A stretch of 64,000 nucleotides of DNA, from assembly GCF_900166625.1 (NCBI RefSeq), contig NZ_LT800499.1, positions 62,001 to 126,000 of the forward strand, given 5' to 3'. The notes below the pieces were generated by a model, which was not told where the DNA came from, did no database searches, and saw only the letters and a list, made by a program, of their open reading frames with translations. This DNA is from Halobacillus massiliensis. GTDB lineage: Bacteria > Bacillota > Bacilli > Bacillales > Halobacillaceae. Positions 53,422 through 61,162 of this stretch are shown here, piece after piece (positions within the stretch are counted from its first letter, which is position 1; every line of letters begins with the position of its first letter). The translations under genes and the position numbers were made by a program.

Positions 53422-54009
53422 TCAGATATCTGTTGATTCTTTAGGGTTAAACCACGGTTCAATAAAACTGGCAATATTCACTTGTTTGGCTTGTTGAATC
53501 AAGTAATCCTTGTCTATGTCGTCTTTATGAATTAAGAACATTCTATAGGCCCATTCGTAATCTTCATCTTCTTCAGGGTACTTTAAAGTAAAAGCAATCC
53601 CTTCTATGCGGTGGATAATGATATCTTCTACACCTATGACATAAAGTTTTTTGCCATTAGGAAGGCTTATCTCATACACCCGATCAAGGCTTCCTTCAAG
53701 CTTGTTTGAGGGAACTTCAATGGCTATCTCTGATTCTAAGTGGTACCATGCCCGTTGTGTTCGCTGGAATCCTAATTCAGTAAGAAGTTCATCAAATAAA
53801 TCCCAACGTTCACTTACGAAATCAATATCATGGGTATGATAATCATTTCGAGTATAGATCTCAACCGACAACCCGCCTACAACAATAGGAGTGATGCCTT
53901 TATTTTTGAAATAATCTGTAATAAGTGAAGCGAACTCAAGCTGCCGTTCAAATTTAGGCTTATCTCCTAACGTTTTAAGGGCTTCTTTTAAATCGTTAAC
54001 GGTAGTCAT
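53422..54009 (-). CDS. DUF6036/AbiEii-like nucleotidyltransferase
   Basis: A 195-residue protein of the minimal nucleotidyltransferase fold. VVGGLSVEIYTRNDYHTHDIDFV holds the GG..S motif (45-48) and the DxD metal pair (D61, D63). A third acidic position lies in ESEIAIEVP (91-98), and IGVEDIIIHRIEGIAF follows. Relatives are toxins of AbiE and MenT type or uncharacterised DUF6036 proteins. Its ATG overlaps the end of the upstream small gene by 14 bases, in a toxin-antitoxin-like layout. Toxic activity is inferred, not shown. Confidence 0.82.
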   Translation of the reverse strand: MTTVNDLKEALKTLGDKPKFERQLEFASLITDYFKNKGITPIVVGGLSVEIYTRNDYHTHDIDFVSERWDLFDELLTELGFQRTQRAWYHLESEIAIEVPSNKLEGSLDRVYEISLPNGKKLYVIGVEDIIIHRIEGIAFTLKYPEEDEDYEWAYRMFLIHKDDIDKDYLIQQAKQVNIASFIEPWFNPKESTDI

Positions 54010-54232
54010 AGTACATAGACCTTTGCCCTGTTTTAACGATCTTGCCTGCTTTAACGGCTTTTTGCCACCGGGCTACAGATATTTCGTTTAATGCTTGAAC
54101 TTCTCCAGGTGCACGGGTGCGAGACTTCTTCCGTCGCCCATAGGGCCGGACTGAAGTTTTAATCACAGCATTTGCCACTTTACGGTTCACAGTGATATTT
54201 TGATTGATCCGTTCAAAAGTAACCGTACGCAT
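53996..54232 (-). CDS. Small basic protein, paralogue coupled to the nucleotidyltransferase (upstream copy)
   Basis: A 78-residue basic protein, first gene of the minus-strand cluster, translationally coupled to the nucleotidyltransferase by a 14-base overlap. It is about 47% identical to the downstream copy (53101-53340). It is plausibly the antitoxin or nucleic-acid-binding partner. AAAGGTGGG lies upstream. No hydrophobic segment or classical HTH is obvious. Confidence 0.72.
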   Translation of the reverse strand: MRTVTFERINQNITVNRKVANAVIKTSVRPYGRRKKSRTRAPGEVQALNEISVARWQKAVKAGKIVKTGQRSMYYDYR

Positions 54233-54458
54233 AAATCTCCACCCACCTTTTAAGTAGTTGTTTACCTATATAATACCGAATATTCCATTGATTGAGAAGT
54301 CTCCGAGATACTAGAATGGCCGTATGAATTCTTCTTTGAAAATTGTTAAACTATAAGAAAACCAGTTTCATTCATTGGAATAAGGAGCTGGCTCGGTGAT
54401 CGGAAGATGAACATCAGGGTAAAAGTAATTACAGTTTTTTTAAATTAAGGGGGAGATC

Positions 54459-54983
54459 ATGAAGAAAGCTTTGTTGATTATAGACGTTCAAAATGGGATG
54501 TACCAGGAAGGTCATGTGGTACATGAAGGAGAAAGGCTGTTACATAATCTAAAAGAACTCATAGCCAAAGCCCGGGCTGCCGGGTCGCCGGTATTTTACA
54601 TACAGCACAATGCACCGGCTGGTACGCCTTTAGAAAACGGTACAAATGGGTGGGAAATCCACCCGGAAATTGCTCCAACCCTTCAGGATCCAGTTATTCA
54701 AAAAAATACGCCTGACTCATTTTTCAATACATCTTTAGATGAGGAACTGAAAAAACAAAGAATTGAGCATTTAGTTGTGACGGGTATTCAATCAGAAGTC
54801 TGTGTAGATACAACTTGCAGGAGGGCGTTTAGTCTAGGCTACAAGGTTACTCTCGTTTCGGATACACACAGCACGTGGGGTGCAGAAGAGATTTCGGCTC
54901 AACAAATAATCAACCATCACAATCGTGTGTTACGCTGGTTTGCTGATGTCAGTCCAAGTGAACATATTAGATTTGCCACATAA
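54459..54983 (+). CDS. Isochorismatase-like cysteine hydrolase
   Basis: A 174-residue hydrolase of the isochorismatase/nicotinamidase fold. The catalytic triad is visible: D9 in LLIIDVQNGM, Lys in VIQKNTPDSFF, and Cys in TGIQSEVCVDTTCRRAF. The cis-peptide region is normal. AAGGGGGAG precedes the ATG. Substrate unknown; members act on nicotinamide, carbamoyl sarcosine or ureidoacrylate. Confidence 0.9.
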   Translation: MKKALLIIDVQNGMYQEGHVVHEGERLLHNLKELIAKARAAGSPVFYIQHNAPAGTPLENGTNGWEIHPEIAPTLQDPVIQKNTPDSFFNTSLDEELKKQRIEHLVVTGIQSEVCVDTTCRRAFSLGYKVTLVSDTHSTWGAEEISAQQIINHHNRVLRWFADVSPSEHIRFAT

Positions 54984-55033
54984 ATGTTATAAATGGCCAA
55001 GTCTATCGTTGAAACAATTCGGAGGTGATAATT

Positions 55034-55588
55034 TTGCGGCTGCTCAAAAAACATAAAGGTATGGCCACGATTATTTTCATTGCCGTGGTCTTTCTGGCTA
55101 TGAACTTTACCTTTCCATTCTCAGTAGTTAGTGTGGAAAAATCTTTCAGCCATACGCCGGACCCGGTATTTTTAAAGGAATACAAACAGGAAGTCGATCA
55201 AACGGAAACATACTTATCATCTATAGAGGAAAAAGATGAGATTCTCACCCTATTAAGTAACATCACTGCCCAGTTAAAGCATCCGTATTTTACTCAAGAA
55301 AAACCCACAGTGAAAATAGAGGAAATAAAACAACTTAAAAAAGACTGGGCAGACCTATCTGAACAGTTAAACTCTCTACAGGGTACACAGCATTCTTACG
55401 ATGAAGATTATATGGAAAATCTAAGTGAAATGGTTGAGCTTCAAATTGAAAACTTAAAGGAGATCGAGAAAGATGGGACGATGAAGTTTAATACAAGATC
55501 TGATCTTGAAAATCTCTTTGATCATGTTCATAAGACAGCCTGGAGTTCAAACTTAATGGTTCAATCGATTTGCCGTGAGATTGAATAA
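55034..55588 (+). CDS. Hypothetical membrane-anchored protein with coiled coil
   Basis: A 184-residue protein. One N-terminal helix (TIIFIAVVFLAMNFTFPF, about residues 12-29) is followed by a charged helical region with coiled-coil character (IEEIKQLKKDWADLSEQLNSL). I chose the TTG at 55034, 7 bases after GGAGGTG; GTG 55025 lies inside that ribosome site. Family not recognised. Confidence 0.7.
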   Translation: MRLLKKHKGMATIIFIAVVFLAMNFTFPFSVVSVEKSFSHTPDPVFLKEYKQEVDQTETYLSSIEEKDEILTLLSNITAQLKHPYFTQEKPTVKIEEIKQLKKDWADLSEQLNSLQGTQHSYDEDYMENLSEMVELQIENLKEIEKDGTMKFNTRSDLENLFDHVHKTAWSSNLMVQSICREIE

Positions 55589-55664
55589 TGGTTTTTTTTA
55601 CGTGATGAAATGATATAAGATTTAAGATTTAAGAGTTTAGCCAAATAGGATTCTGTATTTCAAA

Positions 55665-55706
55665 GAGTGGCTGTCCCTCACCAAAGAAACAGGCACTCGT
55701 TTTATT
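55665..55706. repeat. GTGCCTGT-type hairpin repeat, copy 1
   Basis: GAGTGGCTGTCCCTCACC...ACAGGCACTCGTTTTATTGATAA. It matches 59916-59966 at about 41 of 48 positions, including the TTTTATTGATAA tail that there forms the end of a gene. One stem base is mutated. The surrounding 289 bp gap holds no gene I can support. Confidence 0.7.
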
Positions 55707-55877
55707 GATAAAGCTGGCCGGTGTAGTTGCATGAGGAATTAGCCCAAAAGCAGACCAATATAGGACTACGAATATGCATCTGTGTAAGAATATATAAAAA
55801 TAGTTTCAATCCCACCTTTAATATTCTAGTATGTAACCTATAGAGTAAAAAACAGCGGAAAGTGATGGCGAGTACGA

Positions 55878-56876
55878 ATGAAATTAGTGACATTAGAGAA
55901 CGTTATGAAGCAGCAGAATAATCGTACAGTCTTAAAAGGTATCGACTTAGTGATTGAAGAGCATTCCCAAATTGGCATTAAAATGTCAAGGGAGGAAAGT
56001 GAGCTTTTTTTTGAGTTGCTTTCTGGGAAAATTACTCCTTCGAGCGGGCATATCCAGAGAGAAACAGATTCCGTACTGGCGGATATTAGAGAAGATGGCT
56101 TATATGAAAGCTTAACCGTTCAAGGCTATTTGAACTTCTTTAAAAAGGTTTCGGGCTTTGAAGCGTCTTTAGAGGAGTTTATCGCATCTTTCTCGCTGTC
56201 GGATGTTTGGCAGACAAAGATCAAGCGGTTGACGATCGACCAGCAAAGAAGGGTCCGTTTATTTCGGGTGTTTATCCTTTCTCCAAAGCTCTTATTAATT
56301 GAAAGTCCTTTAACGAACTTAACGAATGAAGGCATTGAGCTGTACTTAAAGGCGCTGGCCCATCTGCGCTCCGCAAACATCACCACGTTATTTACTTCCC
56401 ACTACACAGAAGAACTGCTGCTGTTAAGCGAGGAGATTTATCGTTACCATCCGCAGGCCGGCTTAGAAAAGACCGATCTTGCTGTTGAGGCAGAGCCTGA
56501 GACTGCGGATAAAGATGAGACGAAAGAGATGCAGCCCCGCAATGTGTACAAGGTTTCTTCGAAAATGGCAGATAAGACGATCTTTTTTAGTCCGGATGAA
56601 ATTGATTTTATTGAAAGTATAAACAGTGTGAGCAATATTCGAATCGGCGATGAATATTTTCCAACCGATTTGACGATGAATGAATTGGAAGAAAAATTAG
56701 CGACGTTCGGTTTTTTTAGATGCCACCGTTCCTACTTAATTAATTTGCAGCGTGTGTCCGAGTTAGTCAGTTATTCCAAAAACAGTTATACATTACTATT
56801 AAAGGGGAATCCTAAGGTGAAATTGCCTCTTTCCCGCTCACGCTTAGAAGAAATGAAGGAATTAATAGGTTTTTAA
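55878..56876 (+). CDS. LytTR regulator fused to an ABC ATPase-like domain lacking Walker A
   Basis: A 332-residue two-part protein. Residues 1-200 align with ABC ATPases (LENVMKQQNNRTVLKGIDLVIEEHSQIGI, ESLTVQGYLNFF, RRVRLFRVFILSPKLLLIESPLTNLTNEGIE) but the GxxGxGKT loop is replaced by KMSREESE and the signature is LTIDQQRR, so ATP hydrolysis is unlikely. Residues about 230-332 form a LytTR DNA-binding domain (DEIDFIESINSV, FFRCHRSYLINLQRV, VKLPLSRSRLEEMKELIG). It sits before the ABC transporter genes and likely regulates them. Confidence 0.88.
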   Translation: MKLVTLENVMKQQNNRTVLKGIDLVIEEHSQIGIKMSREESELFFELLSGKITPSSGHIQRETDSVLADIREDGLYESLTVQGYLNFFKKVSGFEASLEEFIASFSLSDVWQTKIKRLTIDQQRRVRLFRVFILSPKLLLIESPLTNLTNEGIELYLKALAHLRSANITTLFTSHYTEELLLLSEEIYRYHPQAGLEKTDLAVEAEPETADKDETKEMQPRNVYKVSSKMADKTIFFSPDEIDFIESINSVSNIRIGDEYFPTDLTMNELEEKLATFGFFRCHRSYLINLQRVSELVSYSKNSYTLLLKGNPKVKLPLSRSRLEEMKELIGF

Positions 56877-57045
56877 CGTACCGTTGAGGTTGAAATAGTA
56901 TATTTCAGCCTCAATTTTTTACATTTGAGCACTTTTGGGTACTGTTCAGCGGATTTTTACGACTTTTCCATGTCTTCCTTTTAATATGAATACCAGGAAG
57001 TCAACTTCACGAATTACAGTTCGAAATTAATGAAGGAGAGATAAA

Positions 57046-57900
57046 ATGGAAAAACGAAAAGTCATTCACGTTGAACACTTATCCAAGAAGTTTCAAAAAG
57101 AAACGGCTTTAAAGGATTTGAATTTTTCAGTCCATGAAGGAGAAATCATCGGCTTTCTTGGTCCTTCGGGTTCCGGGAAGACAACGACGATAAAAATATT
57201 GACCGGCCAGCTGCCCCAGACCTCTGGTAAAGCTTCAGTATTAGGGAAGCCGACCGAACAAATCGATGAAGAGATTTACGAGCAGGTGGGCATTGTCACA
57301 GATAACAGCGGGCTGTATGAAAGAATGACGGTTTACAGCAATCTGACCGTATTTGCGAAGTTGTTGAATGTAGAGAAGCAGCGTGTGGACTTTCTATTAA
57401 AAAAGGTTGGTTTGTATAATCATAAGAATAAACTGGCGAGCAAGCTGTCCAAGGGCATGAAACAGCGCTTAATCCTGGCGAGAGCGATGCTGCACGAGCC
57501 GAAGGTACTTTTCCTCGATGAACCGACGAGCGGATTAGACCCCGTGACTTCTGAAGCCATTCATGAGCTGCTGCTCGAATTAAAAGAGAACGGCACGGCC
57601 ATTTTCCTGACCACCCATAATATGGAGGAAGCGGCCAAGCTTTGTGACCGGGTGGCGCTGCTAAATGACGGACTGATCGTGGAAAACGACGCTCCTAAAG
57701 TATTAACGCTTAAGTTCAATCAGAATAAACAGTACCGCGTTTTATTAAGAGACGAAATCGAACATGTGCTGCCACACACGGAAGAAAATATAGCAAGAAT
57801 CCACCAGTGGATGGCGAGTGACGAGCTGTTAACGATTCATTCGAGTGAACCGACGTTAGAGAAAGTGTTCTTAGAAGTGACAGGGAGGGAATTAGTGTGA
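57046..57900 (+). CDS. ABC transporter ATP-binding protein
   Basis: A 284-residue active ATPase. Walker A is GPSGSGKTTT (about 39-48), the Q loop is near GIVTDNSGL, the signature is LSKGMKQRLILARAML and Walker B is VLFLDEPTSGLDP. Its N-terminus (MEKRKVIHVEHLSKKF) and length match ABC-2-type exporters. GAAGGAGAG precedes the ATG. It overlaps the permease start by four bases. The LytTR gene lies 169 bases upstream. Confidence 0.94.
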   Translation: MEKRKVIHVEHLSKKFQKETALKDLNFSVHEGEIIGFLGPSGSGKTTTIKILTGQLPQTSGKASVLGKPTEQIDEEIYEQVGIVTDNSGLYERMTVYSNLTVFAKLLNVEKQRVDFLLKKVGLYNHKNKLASKLSKGMKQRLILARAMLHEPKVLFLDEPTSGLDPVTSEAIHELLLELKENGTAIFLTTHNMEEAAKLCDRVALLNDGLIVENDAPKVLTLKFNQNKQYRVLLRDEIEHVLPHTEENIARIHQWMASDELLTIHSSEPTLEKVFLEVTGRELV

Positions 57901-58640
57901 AGGTCTCGCTGAAAAAAATCAACGCCATTTTTCAATTGAAATCACAGCTGCTGCTAAGCAATATGAGTGTCATCTTAACCCCGGTCTTTGCGATTGGATT
58001 TGTTCTGCTTATGAAAAATCTGATACCGGAAGTAAGCGTGGAGGAGCAGGGGGTCAGCTTTTTTACAGGGGCCTTTCTACTTGGCTTCGGACTGATCTTT
58101 AATATCGGCATCGCCGGCATTTCGATGAGCAGTCACCCGATCGCTGAAGAAAAGGAAAAGAACACCTTACGAGTATTAATGACTTCCTCCGTAAATGGAG
58201 TGGAGTATTTTATCGGCAGTATGCTGCCAACGTTAATCATCCTGATGATCGTCAACGTGCTATTGATTCCTGCCAGTGGAATTGCTTTTGGAGACATCCA
58301 GATGCCAACCTACCTACTCATTACAGGAGCGGCCAGCATCATCAGTATTCTAATCGGTTACATTATCGGAATCATCTCGAAAAACCAGACACAGGCCGGA
58401 CTTGTAGGGATGCCGATTTTGCTTGTCTTAACTTCAGCCCCATTGTTTCGCATTTACAATGAAACCATTGCCGATATCCTAAACTACACTTATGCAGGTG
58501 TCCTTACCAATTTATCGCAAGGATTGTTTTCCGGCGGCTATCAATGGAGTGTATTAGACAGCGGTGTGCTAATATGCTGGTTCGTCGTTTGCTTAGGGTT
58601 GTTTGTGTTCATTTATAAAAGAAATGGGTTAGACAGTTAA
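57897..58640 (+). CDS. ABC transporter permease (ABC-2 type)
   Basis: A 247-residue membrane protein with six helices: helix 1 LSNMSVILTPVFAIGFVLLM, then a cytoplasmic loop with HPIAEEKEKNTLRVLMTSSV, typical of ABC-2 permeases. The start is GTG at 57897 on the stop of the ATPase gene (GTGA), so the two are coupled. Exported substrate unknown; peptide or antibiotic export is usual for this class when LytTR-controlled. Confidence 0.9.
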   Translation: MKVSLKKINAIFQLKSQLLLSNMSVILTPVFAIGFVLLMKNLIPEVSVEEQGVSFFTGAFLLGFGLIFNIGIAGISMSSHPIAEEKEKNTLRVLMTSSVNGVEYFIGSMLPTLIILMIVNVLLIPASGIAFGDIQMPTYLLITGAASIISILIGYIIGIISKNQTQAGLVGMPILLVLTSAPLFRIYNETIADILNYTYAGVLTNLSQGLFSGGYQWSVLDSGVLICWFVVCLGLFVFIYKRNGLDS

Positions 58641-58662
58641 AATCCTGGAAGGAGGATGAAGA

Positions 58663-58851
58663 ATGTTTAAAAAACAAGAAGGACGCTTTCACGTGAAGTC
58701 TTCGGAATACTTTTCAAATACGCAATTAACGGTGCTGGTGGACAAAGAAACGGGCGTTCACTATCTCCACTCATGGATTACTTCAGGGGGCGGCGGGATT
58801 ACGCCTCTGTTAGATGAAAATGGCCATGTGATTATCAATAAAGATTTTTAA
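58663..58851 (+). CDS. DUF6440-like small protein
   Basis: A 62-residue protein with LTVLVDKETGVHYLHSWITSGGGGITPLLDENG, the DUF6440 layout. GGAAGGAGGATG precedes the ATG. It follows the permease by 22 bases and is probably in the same operon. It has no signal peptide. A role as a small partner of the transporter is only inferred. Confidence 0.8.
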   Translation: MFKKQEGRFHVKSSEYFSNTQLTVLVDKETGVHYLHSWITSGGGGITPLLDENGHVIINKDF

Positions 58852-58872
58852 AAGGTGTACCAAGACACCACA

Positions 58873-58914
58873 AAAAGTGCCTGATTCTCCTAAAGGAACA
58901 GGCACTTTTATTTT
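58873..58914. terminator. GTGCCTGT-type hairpin between convergent genes, copy 2
   Basis: AAAAAGTGCCTG pairs with CAGGCACTTTT, followed by ATTTT. It is related to the repeats at 55665 and 59916. Confidence 0.85.
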
Positions 58915-58948
58915 GCGTATCGCCGCCTCAGCTCCAGTCCTGTCATCT

Positions 58949-59284
58949 TTACTCCCCAGCCCCATGCTCCGTACCCCAGAGGTGCATCTGCTCAAGAATC
59001 GGCATGACCGTCTTTCCCATTTCCGTCATCGAATACTCTACTTTAGGCGGGATCGTATTATATTGCACGCGCTGAATAAACTGATCCTCTTCCAGCTCTT
59101 TTAGCTGCTGGCTCAATACTTTATGAGAAACGCCGGGGAGCAGCCTCCTTAATTGGTTATACCTTAGCGTTCCGTCTGTACCTAAATGCCATAGAATGAC
59201 TGTTTTCCACTTGCCTCCAATTTTATTTAAGGTATATTCAATCGAGCATTTCAATTTCCCATCTTTATCTAATGGAGCATCCAT
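58949..59284 (-). CDS. HxlR/YodB-type transcriptional regulator
   Basis: A 111-residue winged-helix regulator. It has CSIEYTLNKIGGKWKTVILWHLG with C13, the single conserved N-terminal cysteine of thiol-sensing YodB/HypR regulators, then GVSHKVLSQQLKELEEDQFIQRVQYNTIPPKVEYSMTEMG. GAAAGGATGATG precedes the ATG. It is divergent from the VOC gene and is its likely regulator, responding to electrophiles or quinones. Confidence 0.92.
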   Translation of the reverse strand: MDAPLDKDGKLKCSIEYTLNKIGGKWKTVILWHLGTDGTLRYNQLRRLLPGVSHKVLSQQLKELEEDQFIQRVQYNTIPPKVEYSMTEMGKTVMPILEQMHLWGTEHGAGE

Positions 59285-59338
59285 GGAATCATCATCCTTT
59301 CTTACCTTTAGGTTAGTGTCTCACCAAAAAGTGCATAC

Positions 59339-59367
59339 TTACATAACTCTTTTGCCATTATTATAAT
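59339..59367 (+). promoter_or_regulatory. Promoter of the VOC gene
   Basis: TTACAT and TATAAT with a 17 bp spacer, about 28 bp before GGAGGAAA. Confidence 0.65.
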
Positions 59368-59406
59368 AGATGTCGTAAGCAGAAGGAAACAAGGAGGAAA
59401 ATCAGT

Positions 59407-59901
59407 ATGCAGCCATATCCAAGAGCATTTTCTCATATAGGATTATCTGTACCCAATCTGGAGGAGGCCGTCCGTTTTTATACCGAAGTCTTTGGCTGGT
59501 ATGTGATGATGGAGCCATCTGATGTAGAGAATGACAATACGCCCATCGGCCAGATGTGCCGTGATGTATTTGGGGACCAGTGGGACAAATTCAGAATCGC
59601 TCACTTATCCACCGGAGATAAAATCGGGATCGAATTGTTTGAGTTCCCGGACAATCAACAGCCTGACAATAACTTTGAATATTGGAAGACAGGCATCTTC
59701 CATTTCTGTGTGCAGGATCCGGATATCGAAGGCATCGTGGAAAAAATTAAGGAACACGGCGGAAAACAGCGGATGCCGATCCGGGAGTATTACCCTGGAG
59801 AAAAACCATTTAGAATGGTGTATGTAGAGGATCCTTTCGGGAACATCTTTGAAATTTATTCACACAGCTATGAGCTGACATATTCAGAAGGTGCCTATTA
59901 A
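59407..59901 (+). CDS. VOC-family glyoxalase/dioxygenase-like protein
   Basis: A 164-residue vicinal-oxygen-chelate protein. Metal ligands of the fold are suggested by SHIGLSVPNLEEAVRFYTEVFGW (His), GIELFEF, IFHFCVQDPD (His) and EDPFGNIFEIYSHSYE (Glu). Substrate unknown. The divergent HxlR regulator suggests methylglyoxal or quinone detoxification. AAGGAGGAAA precedes the ATG. Confidence 0.9.
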   Translation: MQPYPRAFSHIGLSVPNLEEAVRFYTEVFGWYVMMEPSDVENDNTPIGQMCRDVFGDQWDKFRIAHLSTGDKIGIELFEFPDNQQPDNNFEYWKTGIFHFCVQDPDIEGIVEKIKEHGGKQRMPIREYYPGEKPFRMVYVEDPFGNIFEIYSHSYELTYSEGAY

Positions 59902-59915
59902 ATACGCCCTCAATT

Positions 59916-59958
59916 AAAAAGTGCCTGTCCCTCATCAAAGGTACAGGCACTTCTTTTA
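59916..59958. terminator. GTGCCTGT-type hairpin between convergent genes, copy 3
   Basis: AAAAAGTGCCTGT pairs perfectly with ACAGGCACTT, then CTTTTA. The final bases overlap the stop codon of the minus-strand lipoprotein gene. Confidence 0.87.
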
Positions 59959-61035
59959 TTGATAATTCACAATCGCCGGGCTTGGATCCATCTTTACAAC
60001 TTCTTCAGGCGTCAGAACCGGCTGGTCTTTATCATAGAAAATCTTAAAGCCGCCATACTGGGAAGGCTTATCACGTACATATTTTTTATACAGTGCCATT
60101 TTATCGATAGAATTGCCCCAGCCGTCAAAGTTAAGCGCGACTTCGACGTTGTCTGTCGGCTGGATGGCATCTTTATTCGTCAGCACGTGTTCCGTGAACT
60201 GGTGGACGAGTACGAACTTATCAGGCAGGTTGTTTTCCTCCGTCAACTGGGAAAGGTATTCAACGGCTTCCTGAACTTCCTGGCCGTCGACCTGGCCAAG
60301 GTCTTCACCTGGCACTTCCCCTTCATCGACCTGGAATTCCGTATCGATCGCCAGATGAACGTTCGGGTGCTTGAGCCATTTCTCAAGGCTCTTCACCTGG
60401 TTCATCACTGTATCGGTTCCGAGCTGAACATCAAGAAGGACAATCGCATCGTGCTTCTCCGCTAATTTTACATACTCCTCGATTTTTTCATCGGGAAGCT
60501 GGCTGACGTACGTTCCATCAGGGCCTGGATCGCGGTGGGCCATCGTCGTGATCAGCTCGATCGTTGGAATCGCCGGCCGGTCAGGATCGGCATCTGAGTA
60601 GGCCTGTGTCTGTTCTTTCAGCTGTCTCATAAACTCCTCGGGCTCAAGTGTTCCGAGAATCCCCATATTTGCTGATTGAGGGGTGCCGTAATAAGCGACA
60701 AGCCGATGATCCTTCAGCGGTCCGTTCGTCTTATCTTCCATATCTTTAGCCAGTGTTTCACCGGCAGGAACAGCACGTGCAGGGTCACCGCCTAGCGCCA
60801 TCTGCTGCTCGGGCATATTTTGCAGCTCTTCTTCTGTTAAGGTTTCCTTTAAGGGAACGGCATCTTCCGAGGGCTCTAACGCTTTATAAGGAGGCTCCGG
60901 CTCCTTCTTTTTCTCTGGTTGAGTTTCTTCTTCTTTTTCCGGATTCTCCTCTGCCTCTTTGGACGTCTGCTGGGAACAGGCTCCGAGAAGCAGAATAAAT
61001 AAGGCCGCCACCAGCAGCCACGTGATTTTTTTCAT
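59956..61035 (-). CDS. Lipoprotein of unknown function with TIM-barrel-like part
   Basis: A 359-residue protein. The lipoprotein signal is WLLVAALFILLLGACSQQ (Cys about residue 19), followed by a Glu/Pro/Lys-rich spacer (about 20-55) and a 300-residue domain with HRLVAYYGTPQSANMGILG, HDAIVLLDVQLG, LAIDTEFQVDEGE and KFVLVHQFTEHVL. The alternating strand/helix pattern and carboxylates look like a hydrolase barrel. Homologues are frequent in Firmicutes and actinobacteria but unnamed. I chose the ATG at 61035, with GGAAGTGGAG upstream. Confidence 0.82.
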   Translation of the reverse strand: MKKITWLLVAALFILLLGACSQQTSKEAEENPEKEEETQPEKKKEPEPPYKALEPSEDAVPLKETLTEEELQNMPEQQMALGGDPARAVPAGETLAKDMEDKTNGPLKDHRLVAYYGTPQSANMGILGTLEPEEFMRQLKEQTQAYSDADPDRPAIPTIELITTMAHRDPGPDGTYVSQLPDEKIEEYVKLAEKHDAIVLLDVQLGTDTVMNQVKSLEKWLKHPNVHLAIDTEFQVDEGEVPGEDLGQVDGQEVQEAVEYLSQLTEENNLPDKFVLVHQFTEHVLTNKDAIQPTDNVEVALNFDGWGNSIDKMALYKKYVRDKPSQYGGFKIFYDKDQPVLTPEEVVKMDPSPAIVNYQ

Positions 61036-61162
61036 GTTGTTACTCCACTTCCTTTGCAATGTAAAGATTGGGTATACAGGAACAATCTAGAAGGAATCCT
61101 AACACATTTTTCAGCAGCTGAGGCTATTGTAATCGTATTGAAATAAAATCATAACAAGGTGT

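Noticed and set aside
53101-54232. Classical AbiEi/AbiEii pair
   Set aside because: The upstream partner is a 78-residue basic protein, not the winged-helix AbiEi. Only the nucleotidyltransferase fold is shared.
58686-58698. TTTCACGTGAA core resembling parS in the DUF6440 gene
   Set aside because: The outer five positions mismatch the 16-bp consensus.
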